From Paenibacillus sp. PL91 (GTDB lineage Bacteria > Bacillota > Bacilli > Paenibacillales > Paenibacillaceae), in assembly GCF_012935325.2 (NCBI RefSeq), contig NZ_JABBYG020000014.1:1-64000 (forward strand): 64,000 bases of DNA, in the 5' to 3' direction. The translations under genes were made by a program, and so were the position numbers. The notes beneath the pieces were generated by a model. The model did not search any database. It was not told the origin of the DNA and worked only from the letters and a program-made list of their open reading frames with translations. This document shows positions 50,229 to 59,337 of this stretch, in pieces (position 1 is the first letter of the stretch; each line of letters begins with the position of its first letter).

Positions 50229-52076
50229 ATGAAGGGAAAGAGCTTCTTCCGTACGATTCAGGTTAAGCTGGTCATTATTTATTTGCTGCTCATCCTGGTG
50301 GCGATGCAGCTAATCGGCGTATATTTTATAAGCACCGTCAAAAATTCGTTAATTGATAGCTTCACCGGCAATTTGAAGGAACAGGCTGATATTTTGTCCA
50401 AATTTGCGGCTCCCAGCTTAGCGGCAAAGCCTGATACCGAAGGCGATTCTGCGGAGAGCACGACGGAGGACCTCAGCCTTGTCGTTCAAAACCTGTTCAG
50501 TATTAGCGGTGCCGAGGTGCAGGTGCTGGATTCGAACGCCAAGGTGGTAGCGACTTCCGTACAAGGCAATCAGTCGTATATCGGGAAGAAGAACAAATCG
50601 CTTGCCGTAAGCCGGGCGCTTCAGAATATTACCGATAATGAGCAAGAAATTATAGATGAAGATAATACGCGAATGAAGATGATTGCGCAGCCGGTAACGA
50701 TAAACGACAACAAGGTCGTCGGCGTGGTGTATGTCGTAGCATCCATGAATGAGCTTTACAAGACGGTGAACCGGGTCAACCAAATCTTTTTCTCGGGGAC
50801 GTTAATTGCGCTTGGCCTTACTGGGGTGCTTGGCGTATTGCTTGCCCACACCATCACAAGCCCGATTCAAGGACTGACAAAGCAAGCTGAGGCGGTCGCA
50901 CAAGGGAAGTTTGATCTTCAGGTGCCTGTTCTTGGCGATGATGAGATTGGCAGCTTGAGCAAAGCGTTCAACGACATGACGATTCGGCTCAAGGAAGCGT
51001 TATCGGTAAATGAGGAGGAGAATGAGAAGCTTGCTTCGATCCTCTCCAACATGAGCGATGGCGTGGTTGCAGCGGATGAGAACGGCAAGGTGATCGTATG
51101 GAACCGGCGGGCGCTTGAGCTGCTGGACGTTCGCACCTGCGAGGGCTGTGCATTGTCCGAGCTATTTGATTTGTCTGAGGAGAGATTGTCCGAGCTGCAG
51201 CAAGGGCGCGGCCAAACGATGCTGATTGAGCGCGATTTCGATGAGCAGGAGCTTGGCGAGGGCAACGAAGGGCTGCTGCGTGCAACCTTTACGCCGATTC
51301 ATCGCCGTGACAAAGGAACAACGGGTACGATTGCGGTACTGCAGGATGTAACGGAGCAGGAGAAGCTGGAGCAATCGCGCCGCCAGTTCGTGGCGAACGT
51401 CTCGCATGAGCTGCGGACACCGCTTACGACGATCAAGAGCTATGCAGAGGCGCTTAACGATGGAGCGCTTGAAGAGCGTGAGCTGTCGGAGCGCTTCGTT
51501 GGGGTTATCCGCAATGAGACCGAGCGGATGATTAGGCTCGTAACCGATTTGCTGCATTTGTCTCGTCTCGATTCCAACCAAGCGCCGCTTCGGCGCCGGC
51601 AGACGAACGTGCACGATATGCTTGACGAGGTGGCTGACCGATTTTCCTTCCAGCTTCGACAGAAGTCGATTAAAGCGGAGGTTCGGGTTGACCAAGGACT
51701 GGAGTCCGCATGGCTTGACCGTGACCAAATCGATCAGGTGCTTGATAATTTATTTTCCAACGCAATCAAATATACGCTGGACGGTGGAACGATTGAGTTA
51801 ACGGCGAAAAGGCCGACCGATTCGGCACTGCTGGCGATCAGCGTGAAGGATACCGGGATCGGTATTCCGAAAAAGGATCTTACTCGTATTTTTGACCGCT
51901 TCTATCGGGTGGACAAGGCTCGCTCGCGCAATATGGGCGGTACGGGGCTCGGACTTTCGATTGCCCGGGAAATTGTGAAGGCGCATGGCGGTACGATTTC
52001 CCTCTCTTCCGAGCTCAATGAAGGAACTGCGGTTACATTCACCCTCCCGCTGCTGCAGGAAGGGGGTGAGCTTTGA
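50229..52076 (+). CDS. walK: Sensor histidine kinase WalK (YycG)
   Basis: 615 residues: two membrane helices (about 10-33 and 180-205) enclosing an extracellular PDC-like sensor domain, HAMP (about 205-255), PAS (260-370), then the DHp domain with VANVSHELRTPL (His393) and the HATPase with NAIKYT, DTGIGIP and GGTGLGLSI. It phosphorylates WalR in response to wall state. It overlaps walH by one base. Confidence 0.96.
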   Translation: MKGKSFFRTIQVKLVIIYLLLILVAMQLIGVYFISTVKNSLIDSFTGNLKEQADILSKFAAPSLAAKPDTEGDSAESTTEDLSLVVQNLFSISGAEVQVLDSNAKVVATSVQGNQSYIGKKNKSLAVSRALQNITDNEQEIIDEDNTRMKMIAQPVTINDNKVVGVVYVVASMNELYKTVNRVNQIFFSGTLIALGLTGVLGVLLAHTITSPIQGLTKQAEAVAQGKFDLQVPVLGDDEIGSLSKAFNDMTIRLKEALSVNEEENEKLASILSNMSDGVVAADENGKVIVWNRRALELLDVRTCEGCALSELFDLSEERLSELQQGRGQTMLIERDFDEQELGEGNEGLLRATFTPIHRRDKGTTGTIAVLQDVTEQEKLEQSRRQFVANVSHELRTPLTTIKSYAEALNDGALEERELSERFVGVIRNETERMIRLVTDLLHLSRLDSNQAPLRRRQTNVHDMLDEVADRFSFQLRQKSIKAEVRVDQGLESAWLDRDQIDQVLDNLFSNAIKYTLDGGTIELTAKRPTDSALLAISVKDTGIGIPKKDLTRIFDRFYRVDKARSRNMGGTGLGLSIAREIVKAHGGTISLSSELNEGTAVTFTLPLLQEGGEL

Positions 52077-53530
52077 TGAAGGAAAAAATAAAAACGACGA
52101 CGCTGATCGTGCTAGTGGCGCTTAGCCTTCTGCAAAGCTATCTGCTTGCCTACAGCATGCCAGGCCTTGGCGCTACGGTAAGAAGCGACCAGGATTATGT
52201 CAATGCAGAGCCGATGGGACCGCAGACGAGCGTGGAGAGCGTTATTTTTCCAGAGGAGCTCGTCATTCATCTGGGCGGCAACAAGCACACCGTGATTTAT
52301 CCGGGTACACAGTTCTATGACATGATTCTTAATCAGCGCATTCAGGGTAGAGAATTTAAGGGCTTCCAGCGGAGTCCGTTAAATGTGCTGAACTGGGAGG
52401 AGATCCGGAAGAATGATATCGGGATCGAGCTTCGGTTCGATAACGGCATTCCGGTCGAGCTGCTGCAAAAGCTGCTAAAGCTTGAGGGAGACCTGCTGTT
52501 CTTGAATGAGACGATTGATCGGATTTGGATTTTTAAGACGACAGGCTCAGAGGAGGTTCGGACCTTCTTCTTCAGTGCAGGCGGTCAAATGGTCTATGAG
52601 TCGGTTCGCGCGGATCTGACGGTACGCGACGTGCAGGATTACGTAGGCTTCGGACAGTTCCAGCCTAAGTATACGATGACGGCAGACGGTCTCTACCTTC
52701 CGGCTGCACCGATTCAATCTAAGGAAATGGTATTTCCGTACGAGACTTATTCGCCTGATTTGATGCAGAGAAGCTTGTTCGATCCAAGCACGACAAGGGC
52801 AATCGAGGATCGAAGCGGCTCGCAAATCTACACCGATGGCAAACGGGGCTTGCAGGTGGAGCAAAACGGCAAGTGGATCAGCTATACCGATCCGAGCGCG
52901 CCGCAAATTACGGAGAATCTGCTCAGCGACAACGTGTATGCTTCGGTTGATTTTGTGAACCAGCATGGCGGCTGGGACGGTGTTCATCGGTTCGTGAATG
53001 CGATGCCGGGAGAGGAAGGCAAGTATATCCGATTTAAACAGTACGTGGAGCAGTATCCAGTCATTGAGACGCCGCCGTTCCGCTATGGATATATGAAGCT
53101 GACGCTCCAGCAAGGCGTCGTAACGGAATATGCAAGATCGCTTATTACGCTAGGCCTGCAATCGGAATCACGTAGTGTTCGGTGGCTGCCTGGCGGCGAG
53201 GAGCTGCAAAGCAGTCTCGAAAATTACAGAAAACGTGGCGACGTAATTGCTTTATTCCCAGCGCTGCAAGCAGCGCCTGTGGATGATAAACGGCTGCGGT
53301 TTATACCGGTGTGGGCTGTTCGTCTCAACGATGACACGGAAGAAGTACTGGTAGAGGCATATCCGGTCGGATATGAGCCTTCTAAGCAGGTCGATGCGAC
53401 AGAGCAAGGAGCGGATGGCAGCACGAAGGCGGATTCGGATGCAACAGCAGCAGGCGGCGCGGGTGCTGCCAGCTGGGCTGCTGGAGGAGCGATTCAGATG
53501 CTCACTGGTCATGCTGGCGATATGCGATAG
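52076..53530 (+). CDS. walH: WalK activity regulator WalH (YycH)
   Basis: 484 residues from ATG 52076 (an in-frame TTG precedes it; GGGGGTGA serves either). One N-terminal membrane helix, then an extracellular region. The YycH family pattern is clear: LSLLQSYLLAYSMPG, ERIWIFKTTGSEEVRT-like DRIWIFKTTGSEEVRTFFFS, and the C-terminal acidic, Ala/Gly-rich tail, which is low complexity. YycH and YycI restrain WalK in the membrane of B. subtilis. Confidence 0.93.
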   Translation: MKEKIKTTTLIVLVALSLLQSYLLAYSMPGLGATVRSDQDYVNAEPMGPQTSVESVIFPEELVIHLGGNKHTVIYPGTQFYDMILNQRIQGREFKGFQRSPLNVLNWEEIRKNDIGIELRFDNGIPVELLQKLLKLEGDLLFLNETIDRIWIFKTTGSEEVRTFFFSAGGQMVYESVRADLTVRDVQDYVGFGQFQPKYTMTADGLYLPAAPIQSKEMVFPYETYSPDLMQRSLFDPSTTRAIEDRSGSQIYTDGKRGLQVEQNGKWISYTDPSAPQITENLLSDNVYASVDFVNQHGGWDGVHRFVNAMPGEEGKYIRFKQYVEQYPVIETPPFRYGYMKLTLQQGVVTEYARSLITLGLQSESRSVRWLPGGEELQSSLENYRKRGDVIALFPALQAAPVDDKRLRFIPVWAVRLNDDTEEVLVEAYPVGYEPSKQVDATEQGADGSTKADSDATAAGGAGAASWAAGGAIQMLTGHAGDMR

Positions 53531-53556
53531 GATAAGACGGCAGGGGGTGAAGGCGA

Positions 53557-54312
53557 GTGGATTGGGGTCGGGCGAAAAATGTGCTTATTATTTCGTTTTT
53601 ACTGCTCAATATTTTGTTAGGGTACCAGCTGTGGCTGGATATCCGGGAGCAGCTGAACATTAACGTAAATTCGGCAGAGCTGCCGCAGGATAAGGTGCTG
53701 CTTATGCAGCAGAAGCGAATTTCGCTAGAAGCCAATCTGCCGCTGGAAACGCCGGAGCTAGGGGACTTAACGTACTTGCTTCACTCCGACAGCCGCAAAA
53801 ATGCGGAGCCTGTTATACTAGACAAGCCTGTTGATAGTACGATTATTTATTCGAAGACACAGTTAGTAAAGACACTAGGGAGCAAAATTCCCGAGCTTGA
53901 TCAATATGCATTCGATCTGCTGAACAGCAGCGTGGACAAATTCGTCTTATATCGGGTAGTCGAAGGCCGTCCTATGTTCGACGTGAAGCTTACGCTGTAT
54001 ATTAGCAATCAAAAAATAACCTCCTTTTTGCAGGACCGAGTGGAGCTGCTCGGAACGGGCGAAGCAAAGCAGGTGCTGCCAGCTGCGAAGGTAATGGCGA
54101 GCTTAATTGAAACCTATTTGCCGGATGGGGCAGTCATCTCTGATATTCAGCTTGGCTACAAAGGCCAAATCTTCGATTCGGAGAAGCAAGTATCGGTGCC
54201 GTCTTGGCGGGTCATGCTTGAAAATGGTCATTTGCTTTATGTGCACGCGATAAGCGGCGAGGTTGCAACGGATGAAGAGCAAGGGGAAGCTGCAGCGAAC
54301 GGTTTACGTTAA
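53557..54312 (+). CDS. walI: WalK activity regulator WalI (YycI)
   Basis: 251 residues starting at GTG. The start MDWGRAKNVLIISFLLLNILLGY is typical of YycI: one membrane helix followed by an extracellular domain of beta-rich sequence. Gene order walR-walK-walH-walI-walJ confirms it. It shares a GGGGGTGA ribosome site. Confidence 0.93.
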   Translation: MDWGRAKNVLIISFLLLNILLGYQLWLDIREQLNINVNSAELPQDKVLLMQQKRISLEANLPLETPELGDLTYLLHSDSRKNAEPVILDKPVDSTIIYSKTQLVKTLGSKIPELDQYAFDLLNSSVDKFVLYRVVEGRPMFDVKLTLYISNQKITSFLQDRVELLGTGEAKQVLPAAKVMASLIETYLPDGAVISDIQLGYKGQIFDSEKQVSVPSWRVMLENGHLLYVHAISGEVATDEEQGEAAANGLR

Positions 54313-54345
54313 CGGGAGCGGGAGAAGGGACAGGAAAGAGCGATT

Positions 54346-55152
54346 ATGGGACTTCGATTTACAGTACTAGGAAGCGGCTCGACCGGCAATGCGACAATTG
54401 TACAGGGGAACGAGAAGACGGTCATTGTCGATGCGGGAATGAGCGCGAAGAAGCTGGATGAGCTAATGCGTGAGCGAGGAATATCGGGACATCAATTGGA
54501 CGCGTTGTTTGTTACGCATGAGCATTCTGATCATATAAAAGGCTTGGGCGCTTTCGCAAGGAAGTATAGCTTGCCCATTTATGCGAATGAGGCAACATGG
54601 GCCGCAATGGAAAGACATGTCGGTACCATTGCCGCAGAGAATCGTGTCATAATGGAGACATGCGAAGAGATCGCCTGCGGGTCGATGATGGTGCAATCCT
54701 ATCCGATCTCGCATGATGCGGCGGAGCCGGTAGGCTACAGCTTCGTAGAGGATGGCGAGAAGCTTAGCCTTGCAACCGATCTTGGGTATGTAAGCGAAAA
54801 GGTCAAGCGTCAGATCATCGATTCGGATGTACTCGTGCTGGAAGCGAACCACGATACCGAGATGCTTCGGATGGGGCGTTACCCATGGAATACGAAGCGT
54901 CGTATTTTAAGCGATGTAGGTCACTTATCGAATGCGGCGGCAGGCGAAGCCTTGCTTGAGCTCATGACGGACCGAACGAAACGTGTCTATTTGGCTCACT
55001 TGAGCCTTGATCATAACTTAATGGATTTAGCGATGCTGACCGTGAATTCTATATTGGAGGATAATGGAATATTTTATAAGAAGGAAGAGCATCCGCTGCG
55101 TGCAACGTACCATGACAGGCCTACGCCATGGGATGAAGTGAAGAGGAAATAA
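54346..55152 (+). CDS. walJ: MBL-fold hydrolase WalJ (YycJ)
   Basis: 268 residues. Metallo-beta-lactamase fold with THEHSDHIKGL (HxHxDH), a second metal-site His in SYPISHDAAEPVGYS, and DVGHLSNAAAGEAL. WalJ is thought to coordinate division with replication; a 5'-exonuclease activity has been reported for B. subtilis YycJ. Last gene of the wal operon. Its 3' end overlaps a small leftward gene by 32 bases. Confidence 0.94.
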   Translation: MGLRFTVLGSGSTGNATIVQGNEKTVIVDAGMSAKKLDELMRERGISGHQLDALFVTHEHSDHIKGLGAFARKYSLPIYANEATWAAMERHVGTIAAENRVIMETCEEIACGSMMVQSYPISHDAAEPVGYSFVEDGEKLSLATDLGYVSEKVKRQIIDSDVLVLEANHDTEMLRMGRYPWNTKRRILSDVGHLSNAAAGEALLELMTDRTKRVYLAHLSLDHNLMDLAMLTVNSILEDNGIFYKKEEHPLRATYHDRPTPWDEVKRK

Positions 55153-55342
55153 GCGATTCCAGCTGCGCATCAAGCGCATCGGCTTTAGAGCTGAGCTCTT
55201 CTCTCGTAATAATGCCCTTCTCTATGAATATCTCTAGCATTGCGCTTAAGGTAAGAACGGTACGGTAGTGGTCATCCTTCAAATCTGCCAGCTTTGCAGC
55301 AAGCTGTACATGTTCCCAAGCTGCGGGGGTTTTCGTTTTCAT
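55121..55342 (-). CDS. Small protein of unknown function, antisense to the end of walJ
   Basis: 73 residues, largely helical (MKTKTPAAWEHVQLAAKLAD, then EIFIEKGIITREELSSKADALDAQLESLI). A strong ribosome site (AAGGAGAG, eight bases from ATG) supports expression. I recognise no family. It ends 32 bases inside walJ on the opposite strand. It could be a helical regulator or adaptor, but no evidence favours a role. Confidence 0.65.
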   Translation of the reverse strand: MKTKTPAAWEHVQLAAKLADLKDDHYRTVLTLSAMLEIFIEKGIITREELSSKADALDAQLESLISSSLHPMA

Positions 55343-55505
55343 ATGAGCAACTCTCCTTTGGCGGGACGGTTCTACAAAATGTTTTTAAGATATCGTGTAC
55401 GCGTCGTCCGAATCTATTATTATTTTAGTCATTTCTTTCGAAAACATTCCTATATTGAAAAAAAATAGTCTTGATGTCCGAGAGACATCGAGAGGAGCGA
55501 CCGTA

Positions 55506-56876
55506 ATGAGCTTATTCGACGACGATTTTTATTCAACCAAAGTTTCCAAACGCGCTGCTCGGGAGAGTAAGAAAGAAAGCTTTGCTTTTCCATATAGAAG
55601 CGGCGGGCGCAAATGGTCCAATGTCCGTATCGCCTTCGTATCCTCCATAACGAGCGCGATTGCCGCAACGCTGTTGTTTGGTGTTGTTTTTGGCGGTGGC
55701 GGCGGTATTGGCGGGGGAGGAGCATCTATCGCGACTGCAGACGGTGTTCAGGCAGTTGACCCGCTGGAGCGTCCGATACAGGCATCTGCGAAGGTAAGGC
55801 CAGCCGTCGTAAGCATCATTAATTTGCAGAAATTTTCACTCGGCATGGGCAACGGTGAAGCGCTGCCGGAGGATTCGAAGGATAAAGGTACGCTGCGTGA
55901 AGCGGGTGTTGGCTCTGGCGTCATTATAAGCAAGAATGATGGCAAAGCAATCATCATTACGAATTATCATGTAATCGATCAAGCGCAAGAGGTGAAGGTT
56001 GTACTGATGAGCGGCGAGGCCCGCGATGCTCGCATTGTCGGCAAGGATCAAATTACGGACCTTGCCGTGCTTGAGATCGATGCAAAGGGAATCGATGTTG
56101 TCGCGGAAATCGGCGATTCATCGGCGCTTCGGCCTGCTGAATATATTATTGCGATCGGCAATCCGCTAGGGCTAGGGGAGTCCGTTACGACGGGCAGCGT
56201 GAGCAAAACGAAACAAATCGTGCCGGTATCGCTTAATCAGGACGGCGTGTATGACTGGGAGCAAGAGGTTATTCAAATCGATGCTTCGATTAACCAGGGC
56301 AACAGCGGCGGGCCGTTGATTGATTTGAACGGGCGCGTAGTTGGGATCAACAGCATGAAAATTGCGGATCTCGGCGTTGAAGGCATCGGATTTGCGATTC
56401 CGATTAATCTGGCTATGCCCATCGTGGAGAGCTTGATTAAGCTTGGACATGTGCCTCGTCCTTATCTTGGCGTCTATACGATGGACTTGGAGCAGTATTG
56501 GGAGCAGCAGAGCTTTCAGGATTCGCAAGACCATGCCGATAAGGAAGGCGTCCTGCCTGAGGCGGACGGCTCTGGAGATGGAGCCACTGGCGATGAAGAC
56601 GTGCTAGAGGGCGGCGGAGCGCCTCTGAAGCTGCCGGATGAGGTCTATGACGGCGTGATCGTGCTTGAAGCGGTTGGTCCCGCTAAGGATGCGGGCCTGC
56701 TGTTCAATGATGTCATCGTTAAGCTGGATCGCCAATCGATCGGCAGCACGATGGAACTGCGTAAATATTTGTACAGCCAGAAGAAAATTGGCGATGAGAT
56801 TGAGATTAGTTACTACCGGGACGGGGAACTAAAGCAGACTCATTTTAAGCTGGGTGAAAAGGAAGACGAGGAGTAG
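55506..56876 (+). CDS. HtrA-type membrane-anchored serine protease (S1C)
   Basis: 456 residues from ATG 55506 behind GAGAGGAG (open frame from 55395). One membrane helix with a Gly-rich stretch (about 45-75), a trypsin-like domain with catalytic His155 (NYHVID), Asp185 (TDLAVLE) and Ser267 (GNSGGPL), an insertion at 350-390, then one PDZ domain (about 380-450). It degrades misfolded envelope proteins. The gene sits next to walJ as in Bacillus, where the paralogue is yyxA/htrC. Confidence 0.93.
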   Translation: MSLFDDDFYSTKVSKRAARESKKESFAFPYRSGGRKWSNVRIAFVSSITSAIAATLLFGVVFGGGGGIGGGGASIATADGVQAVDPLERPIQASAKVRPAVVSIINLQKFSLGMGNGEALPEDSKDKGTLREAGVGSGVIISKNDGKAIIITNYHVIDQAQEVKVVLMSGEARDARIVGKDQITDLAVLEIDAKGIDVVAEIGDSSALRPAEYIIAIGNPLGLGESVTTGSVSKTKQIVPVSLNQDGVYDWEQEVIQIDASINQGNSGGPLIDLNGRVVGINSMKIADLGVEGIGFAIPINLAMPIVESLIKLGHVPRPYLGVYTMDLEQYWEQQSFQDSQDHADKEGVLPEADGSGDGATGDEDVLEGGGAPLKLPDEVYDGVIVLEAVGPAKDAGLLFNDVIVKLDRQSIGSTMELRKYLYSQKKIGDEIEISYYRDGELKQTHFKLGEKEDEE

Positions 56877-56940
56877 GGTGTAAGGCGTTTTGAGTAGTAA
56901 GTAAGAGCGAAGAGTAAAGAGTAAGAGAAAAGCGAAGTAG

Positions 56941-56988
56941 AAACCGCGATGTCGAAATGGGGAACCATTTTGGTGTTGCGGTTTTTTT
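56941..56988 (+). terminator. Terminator after the HtrA gene
   Basis: AAACCGCG (56941-56948) pairs with TGCGGTTT (56977-56984), with an inner AAATGG/CCATTT stem, followed by T-run. Confidence 0.75.
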
Positions 56989-57215
56989 GTTGGAATTTGG
57001 GGAGAAGAAGGAACAGTATGTAGGGATTAGTGCGTAGGGATTAGTACAGTGAAGGTAGTGCGAAGAGCAAAGTGCTGGCTGTGCAGAATTTGTCGTCTTC
57101 ACATGGAAAGGCGTTTTCTGTTATGCTGTGTATAGATATTTTGGACAGACTGTTAAGAGAAGAAGCAGGAAAGACGATCGGGAATTCAATCAACTAGGAT
57201 AGGAAGCGTGCAGAT
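56989..57215. other. Intergenic region with a 12-base direct repeat
   Basis: GTAGGGATTAGT occurs at 57020-57031 and 57034-57045. A purine-rich GAGTAA-like stretch at 56,893-56,940 flanks the HtrA stop. No ORF is supportable; it may hold the promoter of the following gene. Confidence 0.5.
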
Positions 57216-57383
57216 ATGTATTGTGTGTGTAAAGAGCATATGGAGACGGCATTAGACCGATTTGTAGATGAGTATGAGGATGCACCGGATGTAGTGGATT
57301 TGAAGGAGACGCAGTTTGCCGATTGGGATCCTCCGCGCAAATGCGATTTCTGTGATGAGCCGGCTACTTTTTTGGTGGTTTAA
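57216..57383 (+). CDS. CxxH/CxxC small zinc-binding-like protein
   Basis: 55 residues, MYCVCKEHMETALDRFVDEY through RKCDFCDEPATFLVV. Paired motifs CVCKEH and CDFC suggest one zinc site. This matches the CxxH/CxxC protein family (BA_5709-type) that sits before rlmH in Bacillales. The gene is too short for the usual ORF cut-off. It ends three bases before rlmH, so the two are co-translated. Confidence 0.85.
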   Translation: MYCVCKEHMETALDRFVDEYEDAPDVVDLKETQFADWDPPRKCDFCDEPATFLVV

Positions 57384-57386
57384 AAG

Positions 57387-57866
57387 ATGCATATACAGAT
57401 AGCAGCCGTAGGCAAGCTGAAGGAAAAATATTTGGTGCTTGGCATAGCGGAATATGCCAAGCGGTTAGGGCCTTACGTGAAGCTTACGCTCACGGAAGTG
57501 CCCGATGAGAAGGCGCCGGAGACGATGAGTCCGGCGGAGGAAGCGATTGTGCGCGAGCGAGAGGGCGAGAGGCTTCTGGCGCAGCTGAAGCCTGAAGCGC
57601 ATGTTGTCGCGCTCGCGCTGGAAGGCGAGCTCTGGTCAAGCGAGGATCTCGCTGGCCAGCTCGACAAATTAGCCACGTATGGGCGGAGCCACGTGGCTTT
57701 TGTTATTGGCGGGAGCAATGGCCTTGCTCCCGCTGTGCTTAAGCGCGCCCAGCAGAAGCTGAGCTTTGGGCGCATGACTTTGCCGCACCAGCTTATGCGC
57801 CTGGTGCTGGTGGAGCAGATTTATCGGGCTGTGAAGATAAATCGGGGGGAACCGTATCATAAGTAG
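57387..57866 (+). CDS. rlmH: 23S rRNA (pseudouridine1915-N3)-methyltransferase RlmH
   Basis: 159 residues, a SPOUT-class methyltransferase acting on the 70S ribosome. The C-terminal knot with VIGGSNGLAPAVLKRAQ and FGRMTLPHQLMRLVLVEQIYRAVKI ends GEPYHK, the conserved tail. In staphylococci this gene (orfX) is the SCC integration site, and the same 3' end here is repeated at 63.47 kb. Confidence 0.98.
   Translation: MHIQIAAVGKLKEKYLVLGIAEYAKRLGPYVKLTLTEVPDEKAPETMSPAEEAIVREREGERLLAQLKPEAHVVALALEGELWSSEDLAGQLDKLATYGRSHVAFVIGGSNGLAPAVLKRAQQKLSFGRMTLPHQLMRLVLVEQIYRAVKINRGEPYHK
57846..57866 (+). other. attL-like site: rlmH 3' end
   Basis: GGGGAACCGTATCATAAGTAG (codons G-E-P-Y-H-K-stop), containing TATCATAAGT, the core recalled for SCC attachment sites in rlmH. 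Its partner is at 63468-63488. Sequence inside (GGCGAAAATTTTC) also resembles that following the partner (AGGTGAAATTTTTG). Confidence 0.75.
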
Positions 57867-57966
57867 GGCGAAAATTTTCATTAGCTAATTACGAGGAACG
57901 GAAAACCGCTTTGTGAAGAACAGGCAGGGATGTGGGCCATCTTAATAGAGTGGAAATGAATCAATA

Positions 57967-57995
57967 GGGAGAGGTGGGCAAACCCCTCCCCTTTT
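57967..57995 (+). terminator. rlmH terminator
   Basis: GGGAGAGG pairs with CCCCTCCC (one mismatch), followed by CTTTTTC. It lies 100 bases past rlmH, inside the accessory island. Confidence 0.75.
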
Positions 57996-58053
57996 TCACA
58001 TAGTATAATTACTGTATTAATCTAAGACTCAATATCTATCAAATCAGTTGATT

Positions 58054-58653
58054 TTATTTATCATAATATATTAGATCAAAGTATTCACAAAACACAGCGC
58101 AAAGAAGATGATGCACTTTAGTAAGTTCGCCTACATCAGCACCATTTGCTGCCTTTCTGTCAATTTCTTTTTTTATTGCGTTTCTTTTAACCCTTACCTT
58201 TTCTAAATTATAAAGGATATAGTGACGCTTTAGATATAATTTCAATTCAAAATAAATGTATTCACCGATTGGAGATATGTATTTAATATTACCGTTTTCA
58301 TCCCTCTCCAAATGGGTGTAGTACTCATCAGTACAAGGATCTATAAAACCTTTATCGCCAACAATAGCTTCACTGGCATCACCGCCAACCCATTTATCAG
58401 ATTTAGCAATATTGCAATATGGGCAGCTGTACAATAAATTATCATATGTAAATTCTAAATCTCTAAACTTTTCTTTTGGAGCAAAGTGTTCAACGTGATA
58501 TGAATTATAACCCCCGCTATATATATCTTTGTCATCACAATATGCACATTTATGATCAAAATCAACAGCGAGTCGAGATTTATTAGAGGTGTTAGTACGC
58601 CACATTATTCCTGTATGGCTTCTTGTTGGCATTTTGTCCTTTATTGCACCCAA
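58054..58653 (-). CDS. HNH endonuclease
   Basis: 199 residues. Zinc ligands C36-AY-C39 and C77-PY-C80, with the HNH core V-E-H56 (HVEHFAPKEKF) and Asn72 in YDNLLYSCPYCN. This is an HNH nuclease fold similar in style to restriction-associated and PtuB-type HNH proteins. C-terminal half (about 100-199) is helical and unassigned. It starts at TTG six bases after the receiver gene stop behind AAGGAG, so it is the last gene of the operon and probably the effector. Target (DNA or RNA) unknown. Confidence 0.85.
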   Translation of the reverse strand: MGAIKDKMPTRSHTGIMWRTNTSNKSRLAVDFDHKCAYCDDKDIYSGGYNSYHVEHFAPKEKFRDLEFTYDNLLYSCPYCNIAKSDKWVGGDASEAIVGDKGFIDPCTDEYYTHLERDENGNIKYISPIGEYIYFELKLYLKRHYILYNLEKVRVKRNAIKKEIDRKAANGADVGELTKVHHLLCAVFCEYFDLIYYDK

Positions 58654-58658
58654 TTCAA

Positions 58659-59327
58659 TTACTCCTTATCTAACAATTTATCTATCATTTCCAGTAGTTC
58701 ATTTAACTTATTGGATGATAAGTCTTTTCTTGCTTTATCGGTTAAAGCATGCCCACCATCCATCGATCTTTCAAGTTTCGAATCCAATTCTAATATTCGG
58801 GAATCTATATCATCCGAAGTCCCTGCTAATGGAAGAAGCTTTCTTAATTGTCGTTCCCATTCTTCTTTTTGTTTTTGCGTTTTTAATATCTGCTCAATCA
58901 TTTTAAAGTGTAATTCTACGCGTTCTTGATCCTCATTTAAGTATCTATAAAAATCAAAAACCTGATAGGCATTAAAAATCTCATTTGAAAATAGATCATC
59001 ATCATATGAAGTTAGAATGAACAAAGGGAACTCAAACAAAACCTTATCAACAGCTTTAGCAAGGTCGGTACCAGTATAATCAACATTTTCATAAGAGGAT
59101 AATTTATAATCGATCAAAAGACAGTCCAATTCCAGTTCCAAAATATGCTTAATCATCTCTTCTAAATTATCTTTTATATTTACTTCAATTGGAACAAATT
59201 GATACTGCGAATACCTAGCTCTTTTTTCGGGAGTAGCACCATCAATCCCCTGAATCAATCTTGTAATAATTTGTGTTACTTTTATTTCATCATCGTCAAC
59301 AACACCAATTTTAAGTATTTCCTCCAT
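58659..59327 (-). CDS. Response-regulator-like receiver protein
   Basis: 222 residues. A receiver fold is suggested by GVVDDDE (acidic pocket Asp11-13), Asp73 in LDCLLIDYKL as possible phosphoacceptor, and LTSYDDD (Thr106-Ser107). The Lys expected after the fifth strand is not seen (FDFYRYLNED). A C-terminal coiled-coil region (about 140-222) replaces a DNA-binding domain, so output is likely protein-protein. It sits between the dual-GHKL kinase and the HNH gene; ATG follows GAGGTG. Confidence 0.82.
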   Translation of the reverse strand: MEEILKIGVVDDDEIKVTQIITRLIQGIDGATPEKRARYSQYQFVPIEVNIKDNLEEMIKHILELELDCLLIDYKLSSYENVDYTGTDLAKAVDKVLFEFPLFILTSYDDDLFSNEIFNAYQVFDFYRYLNEDQERVELHFKMIEQILKTQKQKEEWERQLRKLLPLAGTSDDIDSRILELDSKLERSMDGGHALTDKARKDLSSNKLNELLEMIDKLLDKE

Positions 59328-59337
59328 TTAATACACC

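Noticed and set aside
57020..57045. CRISPR-like or satellite repeat
   Set aside because: Only two 12-base copies with a two-base spacer; no array or cas gene. No CRISPR array was seen anywhere in the window.
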